From NCBI RefSeq assembly GCF_019656235.1, contig NZ_BPLL01000007.1:1-64000 (forward strand): 64,000 nucleotides of DNA. The letters are read 5' to 3'. This document shows, one piece after another, positions 9,016 to 16,882 of this stretch. Origin of the DNA: Apilactobacillus xinyiensis. Lineage in GTDB: Bacteria > Bacillota > Bacilli > Lactobacillales > Lactobacillaceae. Position numbers and translations under genes: made by a program. A model generated the notes under the pieces. It did not search any database. It was given only the letters and a program-made list of their open reading frames with translations, and was not told where the DNA came from. Position 1 is the stretch's first letter. Every line of letters starts with the position of its first letter.

Positions 9016-10182
9016 CTAAAATGTTTTTAATTCATCACGGTAATTTGCTAATTGTTGTTTTAAACGTGCCATGTTACTGCCATCAAAAGTATCGGTAATA
9101 ACCTTAGCTAACTCGATAGCCACCACACTTTCAATCACAATGGCAGCAGGTACAATGGCCGTAGTATCTGAACGTTCTACATTGGCTTTTTTAACTTCTT
9201 TAGTATTGATGTCAGCACTTTGTAGGGCTTTGTACAAAGTTGGAATTGGCTTCATAGCCGCTTTTACAATTACAGGCATACCATTCGTCATGCCTCCTTC
9301 AAAACCACCTAAATGATCTGAATCTCTACTAAAGCCAGCGGATTGTTGCCAGTTAATTTCATCCATGACTTTACTACCAGGGTTTTGTGCATCTTTAAAG
9401 CCATCGCCAATTTCTACTCCTTTCATGGCATTTACTCCCATTACCGCTGCTGCTAATTTAGCATCTAGCTTAGTATCCCAACTCACGTAACTACCTAAAC
9501 CGGCAGGTACATTATTGGCAACGACACGAATCACACCACCTAAAGTGTCTCCATTACGCTTAGTGGTATCAATTAGTTCATGAATTTTTTCAACTTGATC
9601 ATTATCAACGATTCGCAAATCGTTTTTGACGATTGCAGTACTAATGGTTTTAACATCAGTAGGCTTATTTAAATCTGCCTGTACCCCACCAATTGCCTCT
9701 ACATATCCAACTAATGAAATATCTAGCTGTTCTAATAGTTGCTTACAAATATTTCCGATAGCTACTCGCATGGCTGTCTCACGTGCTGAAGAACGTTCTA
9801 AAACATTTCTTAAATCACGGTGACCATATTTCATACCACCTACTAAATCGGCGTGTCCCGGACGTGGGCGTGTGACTTGGCGTAATGTATTTTGCGCGTT
9901 TTCTGGTTCGGTGGGACTCATAATAGCAGCCCAGTGTACATGGTCGCGATTTTTAATCGTTAAGGCAATTGGTGAACCTAACGTTTTTTGATGTCTCACG
10001 CCACCTGTAATAATGACTTCATCATGTTCAATTTTTTGGCGATTACCACGACCGTAACCACCTTGACGTTGTGCTAAAGCATCATTAATTTCATCAATAT
10101 CTAACTTCATTCCAGCCGGAACATCCGTCAAAATTCCGCTCAGTTCTGGTCCGTGTGATTCTCCTGCAGTTAAAAAATTCAT
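9016..10182 (-). CDS. aroC: Chorismate synthase
   Basis: Makes chorismate from EPSP with reduced flavin. It has 388 residues, the full family length. Seen: LTAGESHGPELSGIL at the N-terminus, the RQGGYGRGNR signature, the RPRPGHADL motif and GGFEGGMTNGMPV near the C-terminal third. AAGGAG lies seven bases before the ATG. It follows the transporter-mutase gene by five bases. Confidence 0.96.
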   Translation of the reverse strand: MNFLTAGESHGPELSGILTDVPAGMKLDIDEINDALAQRQGGYGRGNRQKIEHDEVIITGGVRHQKTLGSPIALTIKNRDHVHWAAIMSPTEPENAQNTLRQVTRPRPGHADLVGGMKYGHRDLRNVLERSSARETAMRVAIGNICKQLLEQLDISLVGYVEAIGGVQADLNKPTDVKTISTAIVKNDLRIVDNDQVEKIHELIDTTKRNGDTLGGVIRVVANNVPAGLGSYVSWDTKLDAKLAAAVMGVNAMKGVEIGDGFKDAQNPGSKVMDEINWQQSAGFSRDSDHLGGFEGGMTNGMPVIVKAAMKPIPTLYKALQSADINTKEVKKANVERSDTTAIVPAAIVIESVVAIELAKVITDTFDGSNMARLKQQLANYRDELKTF

Positions 10183-10187
10183 TTTAT

Positions 10188-11627
10188 CTACTCCTTACCA
10201 TTCGTTTTTAATAGTTCTTGGTATTGTTTAGAATTATCCATAATATTTTGGAAAATGTTTTGATTGTACTGTTTCAAATGTGGACTACGAGTTAAATCCT
10301 TAATGCGCTGTAAAACCAAATGTTCACGATTTTCATCTTTAGTAGCTAACTGTTGCGTTTGTTTAATTTGGTATACTTCTTCTACCACTTGAAAACGTTT
10401 TTCTAATAATTTAGCAATTTGTGCATCAATTTGATTAATTTGTTGGCGTGGTTGATCTAATGAAGTTGTTTGTGGAACAGTTTCAAAAATAATAATTGCG
10501 GAAATTAAACCTACGATAGCCACTAAAATATCAGCATTTAAAATATGAGCTGAACCGAATTTAGTTAAAAATCCACTAATAATTGGAACTGTAAATGAGG
10601 CTAAACTACCAAAAATGAAGTAAACTCCAGTAAATAAGCCCTTATGTTTAGGAAAGATACTGAGTAAAATAGTCAAAGCAATTTGCATTGCACCACCTGA
10701 GGCACTAAAACCAAATAGGAATACGGCAATTAATGAAACAGTTGAAATATGGCTAAATGCAATCGTCGCAATTGCTAAAGTTGCTAACATGTTCATACCT
10801 AGGAACCAATGATTACGTACATTGAACTTTTTCATAATGATAAAACTACTAATTACTCCAGTTATAGATCCAATGCTGTAAAGTGATAATAAAAAGTGTG
10901 CGGTCCAATCATTAAAGCCAACACTATTAGCAAAAATAGTAATCCATTGGGTGAACCAAATCATTACCGCCATGGAAGTGTATCCGTAAGTTAATAACGC
11001 TCCAGTAGCCATAACCTTGCCTATGCCACTAAGTTTTAATTTAGATGTTTCATTGGTGTTTTGTTGTTTATTAGCTTTAGGAAACTTAACGGTCATTAGG
11101 TTTAAAATGTTCAAGCCTAAAATAATTGCTGGTAACATGAATGAAAATCCAAACCACATTTGATTATCTTTTAAGAAAATAACCATTAACGGTAAGATAA
11201 ATTCACCAATAGATATGAAAGCCTTTAGTAAAATATTGTTAGAACTACTTTTAGCATTAAATTCAGTGAATAATGGGTAAGTTGCTGAATCTAAGGCTGA
11301 ATTCGAAATTCCTGCTACGATTGATAGTAAGTAGGCTAAACCGATTTGATGATTAAACGGTGTGGCTATAAAGAAGATTAAGTAGCTAAGCATTCCAATC
11401 AGCAAAGTTGTTTTTCGACCAAATTTATCTGAAATCATGCCCATAATTAGGTAGGCAATCAATCGCCCAATTCCAATTCCTGATAAAACAAATGATGCGG
11501 TTGCTAAACTGCTGTGCCAATTAGCCGATAAAGCTAATAGGTTTTGCGTTAAAATAATCAAGGCAAAGCCATGCACTAGGTAATTCATAAACAACCCTAT
11601 TTTTAAACGATTTTGCATTTTATCCAT
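10188..11627 (-). CDS. MFS transporter fused to an AroQ-type chorismate mutase domain
   Basis: A protein of 479 residues. Residues 1-390 form a 12-helix MFS permease (GIGRLIAYLIMGMISDKFGRKTT carries the helix 2-3 loop motif, here cited as GMISDKFGRKT). After TTSLDQ, the last 90 residues are an all-helical chorismate mutase type II domain: RQQINQIDAQIAKLLEKR, VVEEVYQIK and a final helix with QRI. The mutase turns chorismate into prephenate, the substrate of tyrA four genes on, so the operon would otherwise lack this step. The transported molecule may be shikimate or an aromatic (inference). The start is ATG 11627 behind AAGGA; an in-frame GTG three codons upstream lies too close to that site. 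Confidence 0.85.
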   Translation of the reverse strand: MDKMQNRLKIGLFMNYLVHGFALIILTQNLLALSANWHSSLATASFVLSGIGIGRLIAYLIMGMISDKFGRKTTLLIGMLSYLIFFIATPFNHQIGLAYLLSIVAGISNSALDSATYPLFTEFNAKSSSNNILLKAFISIGEFILPLMVIFLKDNQMWFGFSFMLPAIILGLNILNLMTVKFPKANKQQNTNETSKLKLSGIGKVMATGALLTYGYTSMAVMIWFTQWITIFANSVGFNDWTAHFLLSLYSIGSITGVISSFIIMKKFNVRNHWFLGMNMLATLAIATIAFSHISTVSLIAVFLFGFSASGGAMQIALTILLSIFPKHKGLFTGVYFIFGSLASFTVPIISGFLTKFGSAHILNADILVAIVGLISAIIIFETVPQTTSLDQPRQQINQIDAQIAKLLEKRFQVVEEVYQIKQTQQLATKDENREHLVLQRIKDLTRSPHLKQYNQNIFQNIMDNSKQYQELLKTNGKE

Positions 11628-11647
11628 AAATATCACATCCTTTTAAC

Positions 11648-12406
11648 TTATTTAATTACTTTAAAAATGTTTTTTAACTGTTCAATATGCATTTGTCCGG
11701 GTGCTGAAGCACTTTGTTTATCCATGCTAGCAAATGTAATTGCCGAGTTGGTAACTATACCAGCTATTCGACTTAACTGTCCTAATTTACCCATCGACAT
11801 AGTAACGATTGGATTAGAATATCTAATAGATGCAACTTGCGTAAATTCCATTAATTTTATAACGTCCATTTTGGTGTTTGGCATTACAGCTAATTTAAAA
11901 ATATCAGCATCAATTCGTTGCATTCGTTTTAAAGTGTTTTGCATAAATACCTGTTCTGGGGTAGTTTCAAAGCTATGAAAACTACTCAATGCAATAGCTT
12001 GATGGTCGTGTAGTTTATGCACAACTTGTTGTAAAGCTACAATGTTGTGATTAATTTCTACATCTAAAATGGCAACATTATCATCTGCAGCTAAACCATT
12101 TAATAGTTCTAAATACTGTGTTTCTGATAACGGTTGCTGACCACCTTCTTGCATCGTGCGAAAAGTACATATAATCGGAATTGGATCAACTAGTGTAGTT
12201 AGCTCATTTAATATTTGCAGTAAATCAGATAATGATGGCATTGTTGTAAGACAGTCAATTCGCCACTCTATTAAATCTGGCTTTAAACATTTAATTTAGT
12301 TAGCTTGTAACAAAACGGTTTCTGCATCAGCGCCGGTAATGGGCACTGCTATTTTAGGTAAATCAGTTCCTATCGAAATTTGTTTGATTTTAATTGGGTT
12401 AGTCAT
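11648..12406 (-). pseudogene. aroD: 3-dehydroquinate dehydratase type I with an in-frame stop
   Basis: Dehydrates 3-dehydroquinate to 3-dehydroshikimate. Type I active-site parts are present downstream: CTFRTMQEGG, SFHSFETTP (His) and IFKLAVMPN (Schiff-base Lys), ending in SASAPGQ. The frame from ATG 12406, which overlaps the end of aroE by 8 bases, codes for the expected first strand (KIAVPITG). It then meets TAA at 12296-12298 and continues in the same frame as DLIEWRID. An ATG at 12241 could start a 197-residue fragment, but it lacks barrel strands 1-2. Either the gene is inactive, the stop is read through, or there is a sequencing error. It is one codon from a normal gene, so the change looks recent. 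Confidence 0.8.
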
Positions 12407-13286
12407 CTTGTGCATCCTTTGCTAAAAGTTGTTGTTTAACGAATTCAATTGGCATGTCTTGGCCAGTCCAAAGTTTAAAAGCAGCGGCACCTTGTTCAAC
12501 CATCATACCTAAACCGTTATAAACAAATTTAACGCCTGCTTGTTGAGCAACTTGCATTAATTTAGTAGTTCTAGGAGCATATACGGTATCAAAAACTACC
12601 ATGTCTGGTTTAAACCAGCTAGGATCTTCGACTAAACTCATATCCGCTAGCTTACCCATACCAACGCCAGTCGCATCACAATAAATGTCACAAGTTTGTA
12701 AGGCTGTTTTGAAAGCGTCAGTATCTGATAAATCAAAAACTTTAGCTTGGCTGGCTGTTTTTTGATTAATAACTTCGGCGTTGCGTTGTGCATTATTCCA
12801 GTGTTCATCGTGTTGATTAAAGATGAGGATTTCTTTAGCACCTTCCAAAGCTGATTGAATGGCAATTGGTGTTCCAGCGCCACCAGCACCAGTGACTAAA
12901 ACGGTTTGATCTTTAACGGAATGTCCTTTTTTCTTTAAGTCGTTGATAAAGCCAACGCCATCGGTAGTGTAACCAGTTAATACTCCGTTATCATTTACTA
13001 CGGTGTTAACCGCTTGGTTTAATTCAGATGTAATGTCTAATTTATCTAAGTATTGAATAATCTTTTGTTTATTAGGCATTGAAACGTTTGAGCCACGCAT
13101 TTCTAAGGTTCGAATTGCCTTTACACCATCTGCCAATTGCGGAGCATCAACATCAAATGCTAGATAAACAAAGTTTAAGTTAAGTTTTTGAAAAGCAGCA
13201 TTGTGCATAGTAGGTGACATTGAGTGGCGAATTGGGTAAGCCATTAAACCAATTAAAATTGTGTGTCCATCGATAAAATTATTCAT
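12399..13286 (-). CDS. aroE: Shikimate dehydrogenase
   Basis: Reduces 3-dehydroshikimate to shikimate with NADPH. It has 295 residues. Seen: the substrate motif YPIRHSMSPTMHN at the N-terminus, catalytic Lys in NVSMPNKQKI, and the nucleotide fold VTGAGGAGTPIAIQ. The C-terminal YNGLGMMVEQGAAAF motif is standard. It is the first gene of the operon, placed after a 0.3 kb leader with a terminator; AAAGGAA lies before the ATG. Confidence 0.95.
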   Translation of the reverse strand: MNNFIDGHTILIGLMAYPIRHSMSPTMHNAAFQKLNLNFVYLAFDVDAPQLADGVKAIRTLEMRGSNVSMPNKQKIIQYLDKLDITSELNQAVNTVVNDNGVLTGYTTDGVGFINDLKKKGHSVKDQTVLVTGAGGAGTPIAIQSALEGAKEILIFNQHDEHWNNAQRNAEVINQKTASQAKVFDLSDTDAFKTALQTCDIYCDATGVGMGKLADMSLVEDPSWFKPDMVVFDTVYAPRTTKLMQVAQQAGVKFVYNGLGMMVEQGAAAFKLWTGQDMPIEFVKQQLLAKDAQDD

Positions 13287-13303
13287 ATAAAAATTCCTTT
13301 CTA

Positions 13304-13343
13304 AACAAAAAACCAGCTAGATGATAAATCACCTAGCTGGTCG
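13304..13343 (-). terminator. Attenuator terminator upstream of aroE
   Basis: AACCAGCTAG pairs with CTAGCTGGTT followed by a T-run. It lies between the leader peptide and aroE rather than after a gene, so it is a candidate conditional terminator. Confidence 0.8.
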
Positions 13344-13493
13344 TTAATAATATTTAAGTTCCGTCAAAAAGAACCCGCTTATTAATAATCAATTAACTAG
13401 ATGAATTTCACATCTAGTTAATTAAATCAAAAATGACTTTATTACTTAGATGCGAACGCATGTGTACGCTCGCATCATTAATACGATCGTACC

Positions 13494-13547
13494 TTATAAG
13501 TAATAATAGCCATAATATTGATTTAATTTAATAAATTGATTATTCAT
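13494..13547 (-). CDS. Tyr-rich leader peptide (17 aa) of the aro/tyrA operon
   Basis: The short ORF codes for MNNQFIKLNQYYGYYYL: five of 17 residues are tyrosine, clustered at the end. It has its own ribosome site (AAAGGGAG, nine bases before the ATG). It follows a promoter by about 25 bases and precedes alternative hairpins and a terminator. Scarce charged tRNA-Tyr would stall the ribosome over TTATTACTTA and free its downstream complement. The operon carries tyrA, so tyrosine is the sensible signal. Regulation by this peptide is inferred from architecture; the ORF itself is read directly. Confidence 0.75.
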   Translation of the reverse strand: MNNQFIKLNQYYGYYYL

Positions 13548-13580
13548 AATTACGTGCTCCCTTTCGTTTAAGTTGTAATC

Positions 13581-13609
13581 ATTAAAACATGAATAATATT
13601 AAAAATCAA
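13581..13609 (-). promoter_or_regulatory. Promoter of the aro operon
   Basis: On the minus strand TTGATT (13604-13609), 17 bases, TTTAAT (13581-13586). Transcription would start near 13573, just before the leader peptide ribosome site. Confidence 0.6.
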
Positions 13610-13716
13610 CACTTTTTCTAATTTTATTTTAATTATATCTTTTTAAAATCTTCAAAACATTGATACATCAGCTTTTTAAATTAAAAATAAATTTAATTTA
13701 TATGTACAAACAAATT

Positions 13717-13748
13717 ATTGTAATTCTTTTTACAATTATCGTTATAAT
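13717..13748 (+). promoter_or_regulatory. Promoter region with an operator-like inverted repeat
   Basis: ATTGTAA (13717) and TTACAAT (13730) form a perfect 7-base inverted repeat six bases apart, followed by a -10 box TATAAT at 13743-13748. It lies upstream of the 154-residue gene, suggesting a repressor or activator site. Confidence 0.5.
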
Positions 13749-13776
13749 GTGAATAGCTATTACAGGAGGAATCAAC

Positions 13777-14241
13777 ATGATAATGAATTTAGCTCAAATG
13801 CAATATATTCAAAAAGCGTTAAATTACGTTAGTGCAACCTTAGATACCAAATATAAATATGTGCCGGTTTTCAAATTAGATAATCATATGATGACGGCTG
13901 AGTTTTTTACCGAAAATGAAAATGGTCAACCAACTGAAATTTGTATAGATAATGGTAACTATCACGAAACCAATGACATTTATCAAAATTTAAAACTAGC
14001 AATTACACAAGCCTATTTAGATTTTAATAGCGTTGATAGTTTTAATAAAAATATTATTGAAAATCCACGTTTACTATTTAAGTGGTTAATTAGTAAAGCT
14101 AGTTCTGTAAAAAGTAAAAAAACTATTCAGTCTGAATTGATCAACGTTAAATTTTTTGATAACAGCAAACTATTAGAATTTATGGACGTTTCTAATTACG
14201 CTGCCTTTGATTTTGTTAGCTTATTGAGAGTGATGAAATAG
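13777..14241 (+). CDS. Hypothetical soluble protein
   Basis: A protein of 154 residues, no signal peptide or membrane helix, and no family recognised. The N-terminal half looks alpha/beta (VPVFKLDNHMMTAEFF), and the C-terminal half is helical and Lys-rich. ATG is preceded by AGGAGG at the best spacing, and the upstream region has a TATAAT box and an inverted repeat, so expression is likely and probably regulated. It lies between the aro leader and a palindromic site, with no operon partner. Confidence 0.65.
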   Translation: MIMNLAQMQYIQKALNYVSATLDTKYKYVPVFKLDNHMMTAEFFTENENGQPTEICIDNGNYHETNDIYQNLKLAITQAYLDFNSVDSFNKNIIENPRLLFKWLISKASSVKSKKTIQSELINVKFFDNSKLLEFMDVSNYAAFDFVSLLRVMK

Positions 14242-14258
14242 TATATTTAATACACATT

Positions 14259-14290
14259 TTATACTTTGTATACATGTATACAAAGTATAA
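14259..14290. repeat. Perfect 32-base palindrome centred on TGTATACA-type core
   Basis: The left half is TTATACTTTGTATACA and the right half is its exact complement. It is related to the palindrome at 16419-16448; together they bracket partition cassette 1. No T-run follows, so it is not a usual terminator. A centromere-like or operator site is inferred. Confidence 0.65.
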
Positions 14291-14474
14291 TTGTTGATTT
14301 AATAGCATTTTCTAAACTTATAAGTATATTAATGTATACATAATTTACCAAGTATACTTTATATTAAAACTCAAAAACACTTTATTAATATTTAAATTAA
14401 TAAGGTGCTTTTTATATATGAGCTTAAACACATATGTTATAATTTACATAACAACTTAAGGAGGTTAAATCACT

Positions 14475-15041
14475 ATGCCTAACTTTGCGCTAGTTACTAC
14501 CCTTTTTGTCGGTGTAAATTTAGACTTTTTTATAGTATTACTCGTTTTACTACAAAAATATAAATTTAAAGATACTTTGCTTGGTTATGAACTTGGCATG
14601 TTAATAATCTTAATGGTTAGTGCTTTGGCCGGTCAATTTATTCAATCCATTGTGCCAGACTGGTCGATTGGTTTTTTAGGATTAGTTCCCATCTTTTTTG
14701 GTATTAAAGGAGAAGGTGATGCCGATGAAGAAATGCATGCTAAATCTAAAATTGGTATTTTATCGGTCATGTTAATGTATGTAGTAAGTTGTGGAGCGGA
14801 CAACATTGCAGCATATTTACCAGTGTTAGCTACTATGCAAACTCATGCTGTATTTATAACAGCAATTTACTTCGTTATCCTTACCTTTATTAGTATTTCA
14901 ATCGCATACTTTTTCGGTAAACTGCCCATCATAAAGAAAGTATTTAACACTTGCGGTGAAACATTAACTCGCTTAATCTACATCGCTATTGGTATTTTCG
15001 TAATGATTGATACTGGGTTGATTAGTCATTTTATTCATTAA
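14475..15041 (+). CDS. CadD-family cadmium resistance transporter
   Basis: A membrane protein of 188 residues with five or six hydrophobic helices, matching the CadD family of metal exporters first described on Gram-positive plasmids. Typical family elements are the N-terminal FVGVNLDFFIVLLVLL helix (cited as GVNLDFFIVLL), the glycine-rich FLGLVPIFFGIKG and the charged loop followed by SCGADNIAAYLP, whose Cys and Asp may contact the metal. No CadC-like ArsR regulator is next to it. A perfect terminator follows. Confidence 0.85.
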   Translation: MPNFALVTTLFVGVNLDFFIVLLVLLQKYKFKDTLLGYELGMLIILMVSALAGQFIQSIVPDWSIGFLGLVPIFFGIKGEGDADEEMHAKSKIGILSVMLMYVVSCGADNIAAYLPVLATMQTHAVFITAIYFVILTFISISIAYFFGKLPIIKKVFNTCGETLTRLIYIAIGIFVMIDTGLISHFIH

Positions 15042-15042
15042 A

Positions 15043-15080
15043 AAAAAGGAATCAAAATTAAAAATTTTGATTCCTTTTTT
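15043..15080 (+). terminator. Intrinsic terminator of cadD
   Basis: AAAAAGGAATCAAAATT pairs with its exact complement around a four-base loop, ending in a T-run. Confidence 0.9.
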
Positions 15081-15110
15081 GCAAAACATTTTCCAACACT
15101 TTATATACAA

Positions 15111-15470
15111 TTATTGAATATTATTCAACATTTGATTAAACATATCACGCTGACGATCGGTTAATTTATTATTAATATAGTCATCCATTAGATCATTTAA
15201 AATATCATTAAATGAAGTGTGGACATGACCAGTTTCTTTGGGGAAAAAGAAATATAATAGTTTTAATTTTTCAACAGTTTCGTTACTAACTCGTTGAGTA
15301 GTATTGATAGGTGTTTTTTTAGACTTAGCATTTGCATTATTATTGCTATCATCAGCCAACACATCACTAATACTCCCAAAGTCATTATTTCCAGAAATGT
15401 TAACTTGTTTTTCTTTTAACTTAGATTTATGTTTTAAAATCGGTTGCAATTTATTATTTTCTTCAGTCAT
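15111..15470 (-). CDS. Small partner protein of ParA1, probable DNA-binding adaptor
   Basis: A protein of 119 residues, encoded 12 bases after parA1. The first 60 residues are polar and low-complexity. The C-terminal half reads TTQRVSNETVEKLKLLYFF then a helical DILNDLMDDYI, compatible with a short strand plus two helices as in ribbon-helix-helix (ParG/omega-like) centromere binders. In type Ib partition systems such a protein follows a ParA ATPase and binds repeats near the operon. The assignment rests on position and predicted fold; sequence similarity is weak. Confidence 0.55.
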   Translation of the reverse strand: MTEENNKLQPILKHKSKLKEKQVNISGNNDFGSISDVLADDSNNNANAKSKKTPINTTQRVSNETVEKLKLLYFFFPKETGHVHTSFNDILNDLMDDYINNKLTDRQRDMFNQMLNNIQ

Positions 15471-15482
15471 ACAAACTACCTC

Positions 15483-16301
15483 TTAATTTAATTGTTGTTC
15501 ATGGGCATCTAGCTCAGTTAAAACATCGTCAAACAAGTCATGGGCACGTTTATCCCATTGATCAGGTTGACCGGTATAAGTCGTATTGAGCGTAATACCT
15601 TCAGAATCATATGCTTTCAAACGTTCTTGATGCTTTACAATCGTATGTAACACATTATCGCCATACATATCACGAGCATCATCTAATATTTTTTCATCAA
15701 CACGGCCACCAGGACGTAACATACAAGGTAAAATACCCAGAATATCAATATTAATATCATAATTGTCAATTAAATATTGCATGTAGTTAATGTATGTTTT
15801 GGCACCATCTAAACTAAGTTCTTGCGTTTGCAAAATAATGATACAGTAATCAGCTGACACCATGGCATTATCAGAAAAGTCACTAATGGTAGGTGGAACA
15901 TCCAAATAAATGGCATCATATTTAGCTTTAAGGGGTTCAATTAAAGTTCTTAAATAACTAATTTGTTTTGTGTTATCATCAGGGAATTTCTTCATTAATA
16001 TTTTTGGTAAATCTTTAAATTGAGTATTAGCGGCAATTAAATCCAGATTGGGCAAAATAGGGGTAATTTGATTCTCTAAGTTACCTTCGATAAATCCGTT
16101 AGTAATCGTTTTATCAATGCTAGTTAGATTTCCAGTTTTAGCTAACACACTGGTAGCATTTCCTTGGGGATCTAAATCAATTACTAAAGTTTTACGATTT
16201 TTTCTAACCGCTGAAATATAAGATAGCATGGTAACCGTTTTAGTCTTACCTACGCCACCTTTAAAATTTCCGACTACATATGTTTTTCCCAATGCGATCA
16301 C
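15483..16301 (-). CDS. parA: ParA-family partition ATPase, cassette 1
   Basis: A ParA/Soj-type ATPase of 272 residues without an N-terminal HTH, as in type Ib plasmid partition. Seen: the deviant Walker A KGGVGKTK at the N-terminus, VIDLDPQGNATS (A-prime), YLDVPPTIS (Walker B) and the family LQTQELSLDGAKTY helix. It binds DNA non-specifically and moves plasmid cargo through its partner. It is paralogous to the ParA at 17209-18018. Perfect TGTATACA-type palindromes lie upstream (16419-16448) and beyond the partner gene (14259-14290). Confidence 0.9.
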   Translation of the reverse strand: MIALGKTYVVGNFKGGVGKTKTVTMLSYISAVRKNRKTLVIDLDPQGNATSVLAKTGNLTSIDKTITNGFIEGNLENQITPILPNLDLIAANTQFKDLPKILMKKFPDDNTKQISYLRTLIEPLKAKYDAIYLDVPPTISDFSDNAMVSADYCIIILQTQELSLDGAKTYINYMQYLIDNYDINIDILGILPCMLRPGGRVDEKILDDARDMYGDNVLHTIVKHQERLKAYDSEGITLNTTYTGQPDQWDKRAHDLFDDVLTELDAHEQQLN

Positions 16302-16329
16302 ACTCCATTTGTATTTATACCTATATGAT

Positions 16330-16470
16330 ATGCTTATTTGTAAACTCTATCAAGTGTATACGATATAAAATGTTTATTTTGTATACAAACTTATAAAATG
16401 CCTTAAAATAACGATGGTTAAATATACAATGTATACATTGTATATTTAGTACCTTTTCTATACTTTGTTT
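16330..16470. promoter_or_regulatory. Upstream control region of parA1 with GTATAC motifs
   Basis: It holds GTGTATACGATA, TTTTGTATACAAA and a perfect 30-base palindrome at 16419-16448 whose left half is TAAATATACAATGTA. Several related sites packed upstream of a ParA operon resemble a centromere that doubles as operator. No protein is coded here. Confidence 0.6.
16419..16448. repeat. Perfect 30-base palindrome upstream of parA1
   Basis: Half-site TAAATATACAATGTA followed by its exact reverse complement; the core is TGTATACA, shared with the palindrome at 14259-14290. Candidate parS/operator for cassette 1. Confidence 0.65.
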
Positions 16471-16510
16471 ATTTGTAGATTATGCATATTTAGTATTCAA
16501 ATTAGCATAA

Positions 16511-16541
16511 TAAAAGGACATTAATTAAAATGCCCTTCATA
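16511..16541 (-). terminator. Terminator of the small GNAT gene
   Basis: On the minus strand AGGGCAT pairs with ATGTCCT around an AT-rich loop, followed by TTTTATT. Confidence 0.55.
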
Positions 16542-16542
16542 A

Positions 16543-16809
16543 TTATTTAAGTAAGTCATTGTATTTATCAGTATGTTCAAAAAATTTAATTGCGTATGAA
16601 CACACTGGTAATATTTTAAAATGATTATCCTGTGCGTACTGCACAACCTTTAACATTAATTGTTTGGCAATCCCTTGACCACGATAAGCATCATTTACTA
16701 AAGTATGATTAATTGAAACAATTCCATCATCTACTGTAAAAGTAACTTCGGCCACTAGTTGATTATCTATTTTCTTATAAAAGGTTCCTGGTTCGTAAGT
16801 AAAGTCCAT
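16543..16809 (-). CDS. Small GNAT acetyltransferase (YjdJ/Gtn-type)
   Basis: An 88-residue single-domain protein of the short GNAT-like type. Seen: EVTFTVDDGIVSINHTLV strands, then the acetyl-CoA loop YRGQGIAKQLMLK, and the family C-terminal ILPVCSYAIKFF. The acceptor is unknown. ATG 16809 is preceded by GGAGG; an in-frame start five codons upstream has no ribosome site. It lies between the two partition cassettes and is probably unrelated to them. Confidence 0.85.
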   Translation of the reverse strand: MDFTYEPGTFYKKIDNQLVAEVTFTVDDGIVSINHTLVNDAYRGQGIAKQLMLKVVQYAQDNHFKILPVCSYAIKFFEHTDKYNDLLK

Positions 16810-16848
16810 GATTAATCCCTCCACAATTTAAGTAGCTATATTATAGAA

Positions 16849-16882
16849 GAAAAAAGCTTAGAAATAAATTTCTAAGCTTTTT
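16849..16882 (-). terminator. Terminator of partition cassette 2
   Basis: AAAAGCTTAGAAA and TTTCTAAGCTTTT form a perfect stem with a TAAA loop, directly after the stop of the small partner gene. Confidence 0.85.

Larger units (their letters stand above)
13286..13573 (-). promoter_or_regulatory. Tyrosine-leader attenuator of the aro operon
   Basis: On the minus strand this leader holds, in order: a Tyr-rich leader ORF (13494-13547); a GATGCGA / TCGCATC hairpin; the segment TAAGTAATAA, complementary to the TTATTACTTA that codes for the last Tyr codons; a strong stem AATTAACTAGATG / CATCTAGTTAATT; and a terminator CCAGCTAG / CTAGCTGG plus TTTTTT just before the aroE ribosome site. CTAGATG of the strong stem can also pair with CATCTAG inside the terminator. 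This is the layout of ribosome-mediated transcription attenuation; which pairings form is inference. Confidence 0.7.

Noticed and set aside
14259-14290. The 32-base palindrome as a transcription terminator or CadC operator
   Set aside because: No T-run follows and its core recurs upstream of parA1, far from cadD.
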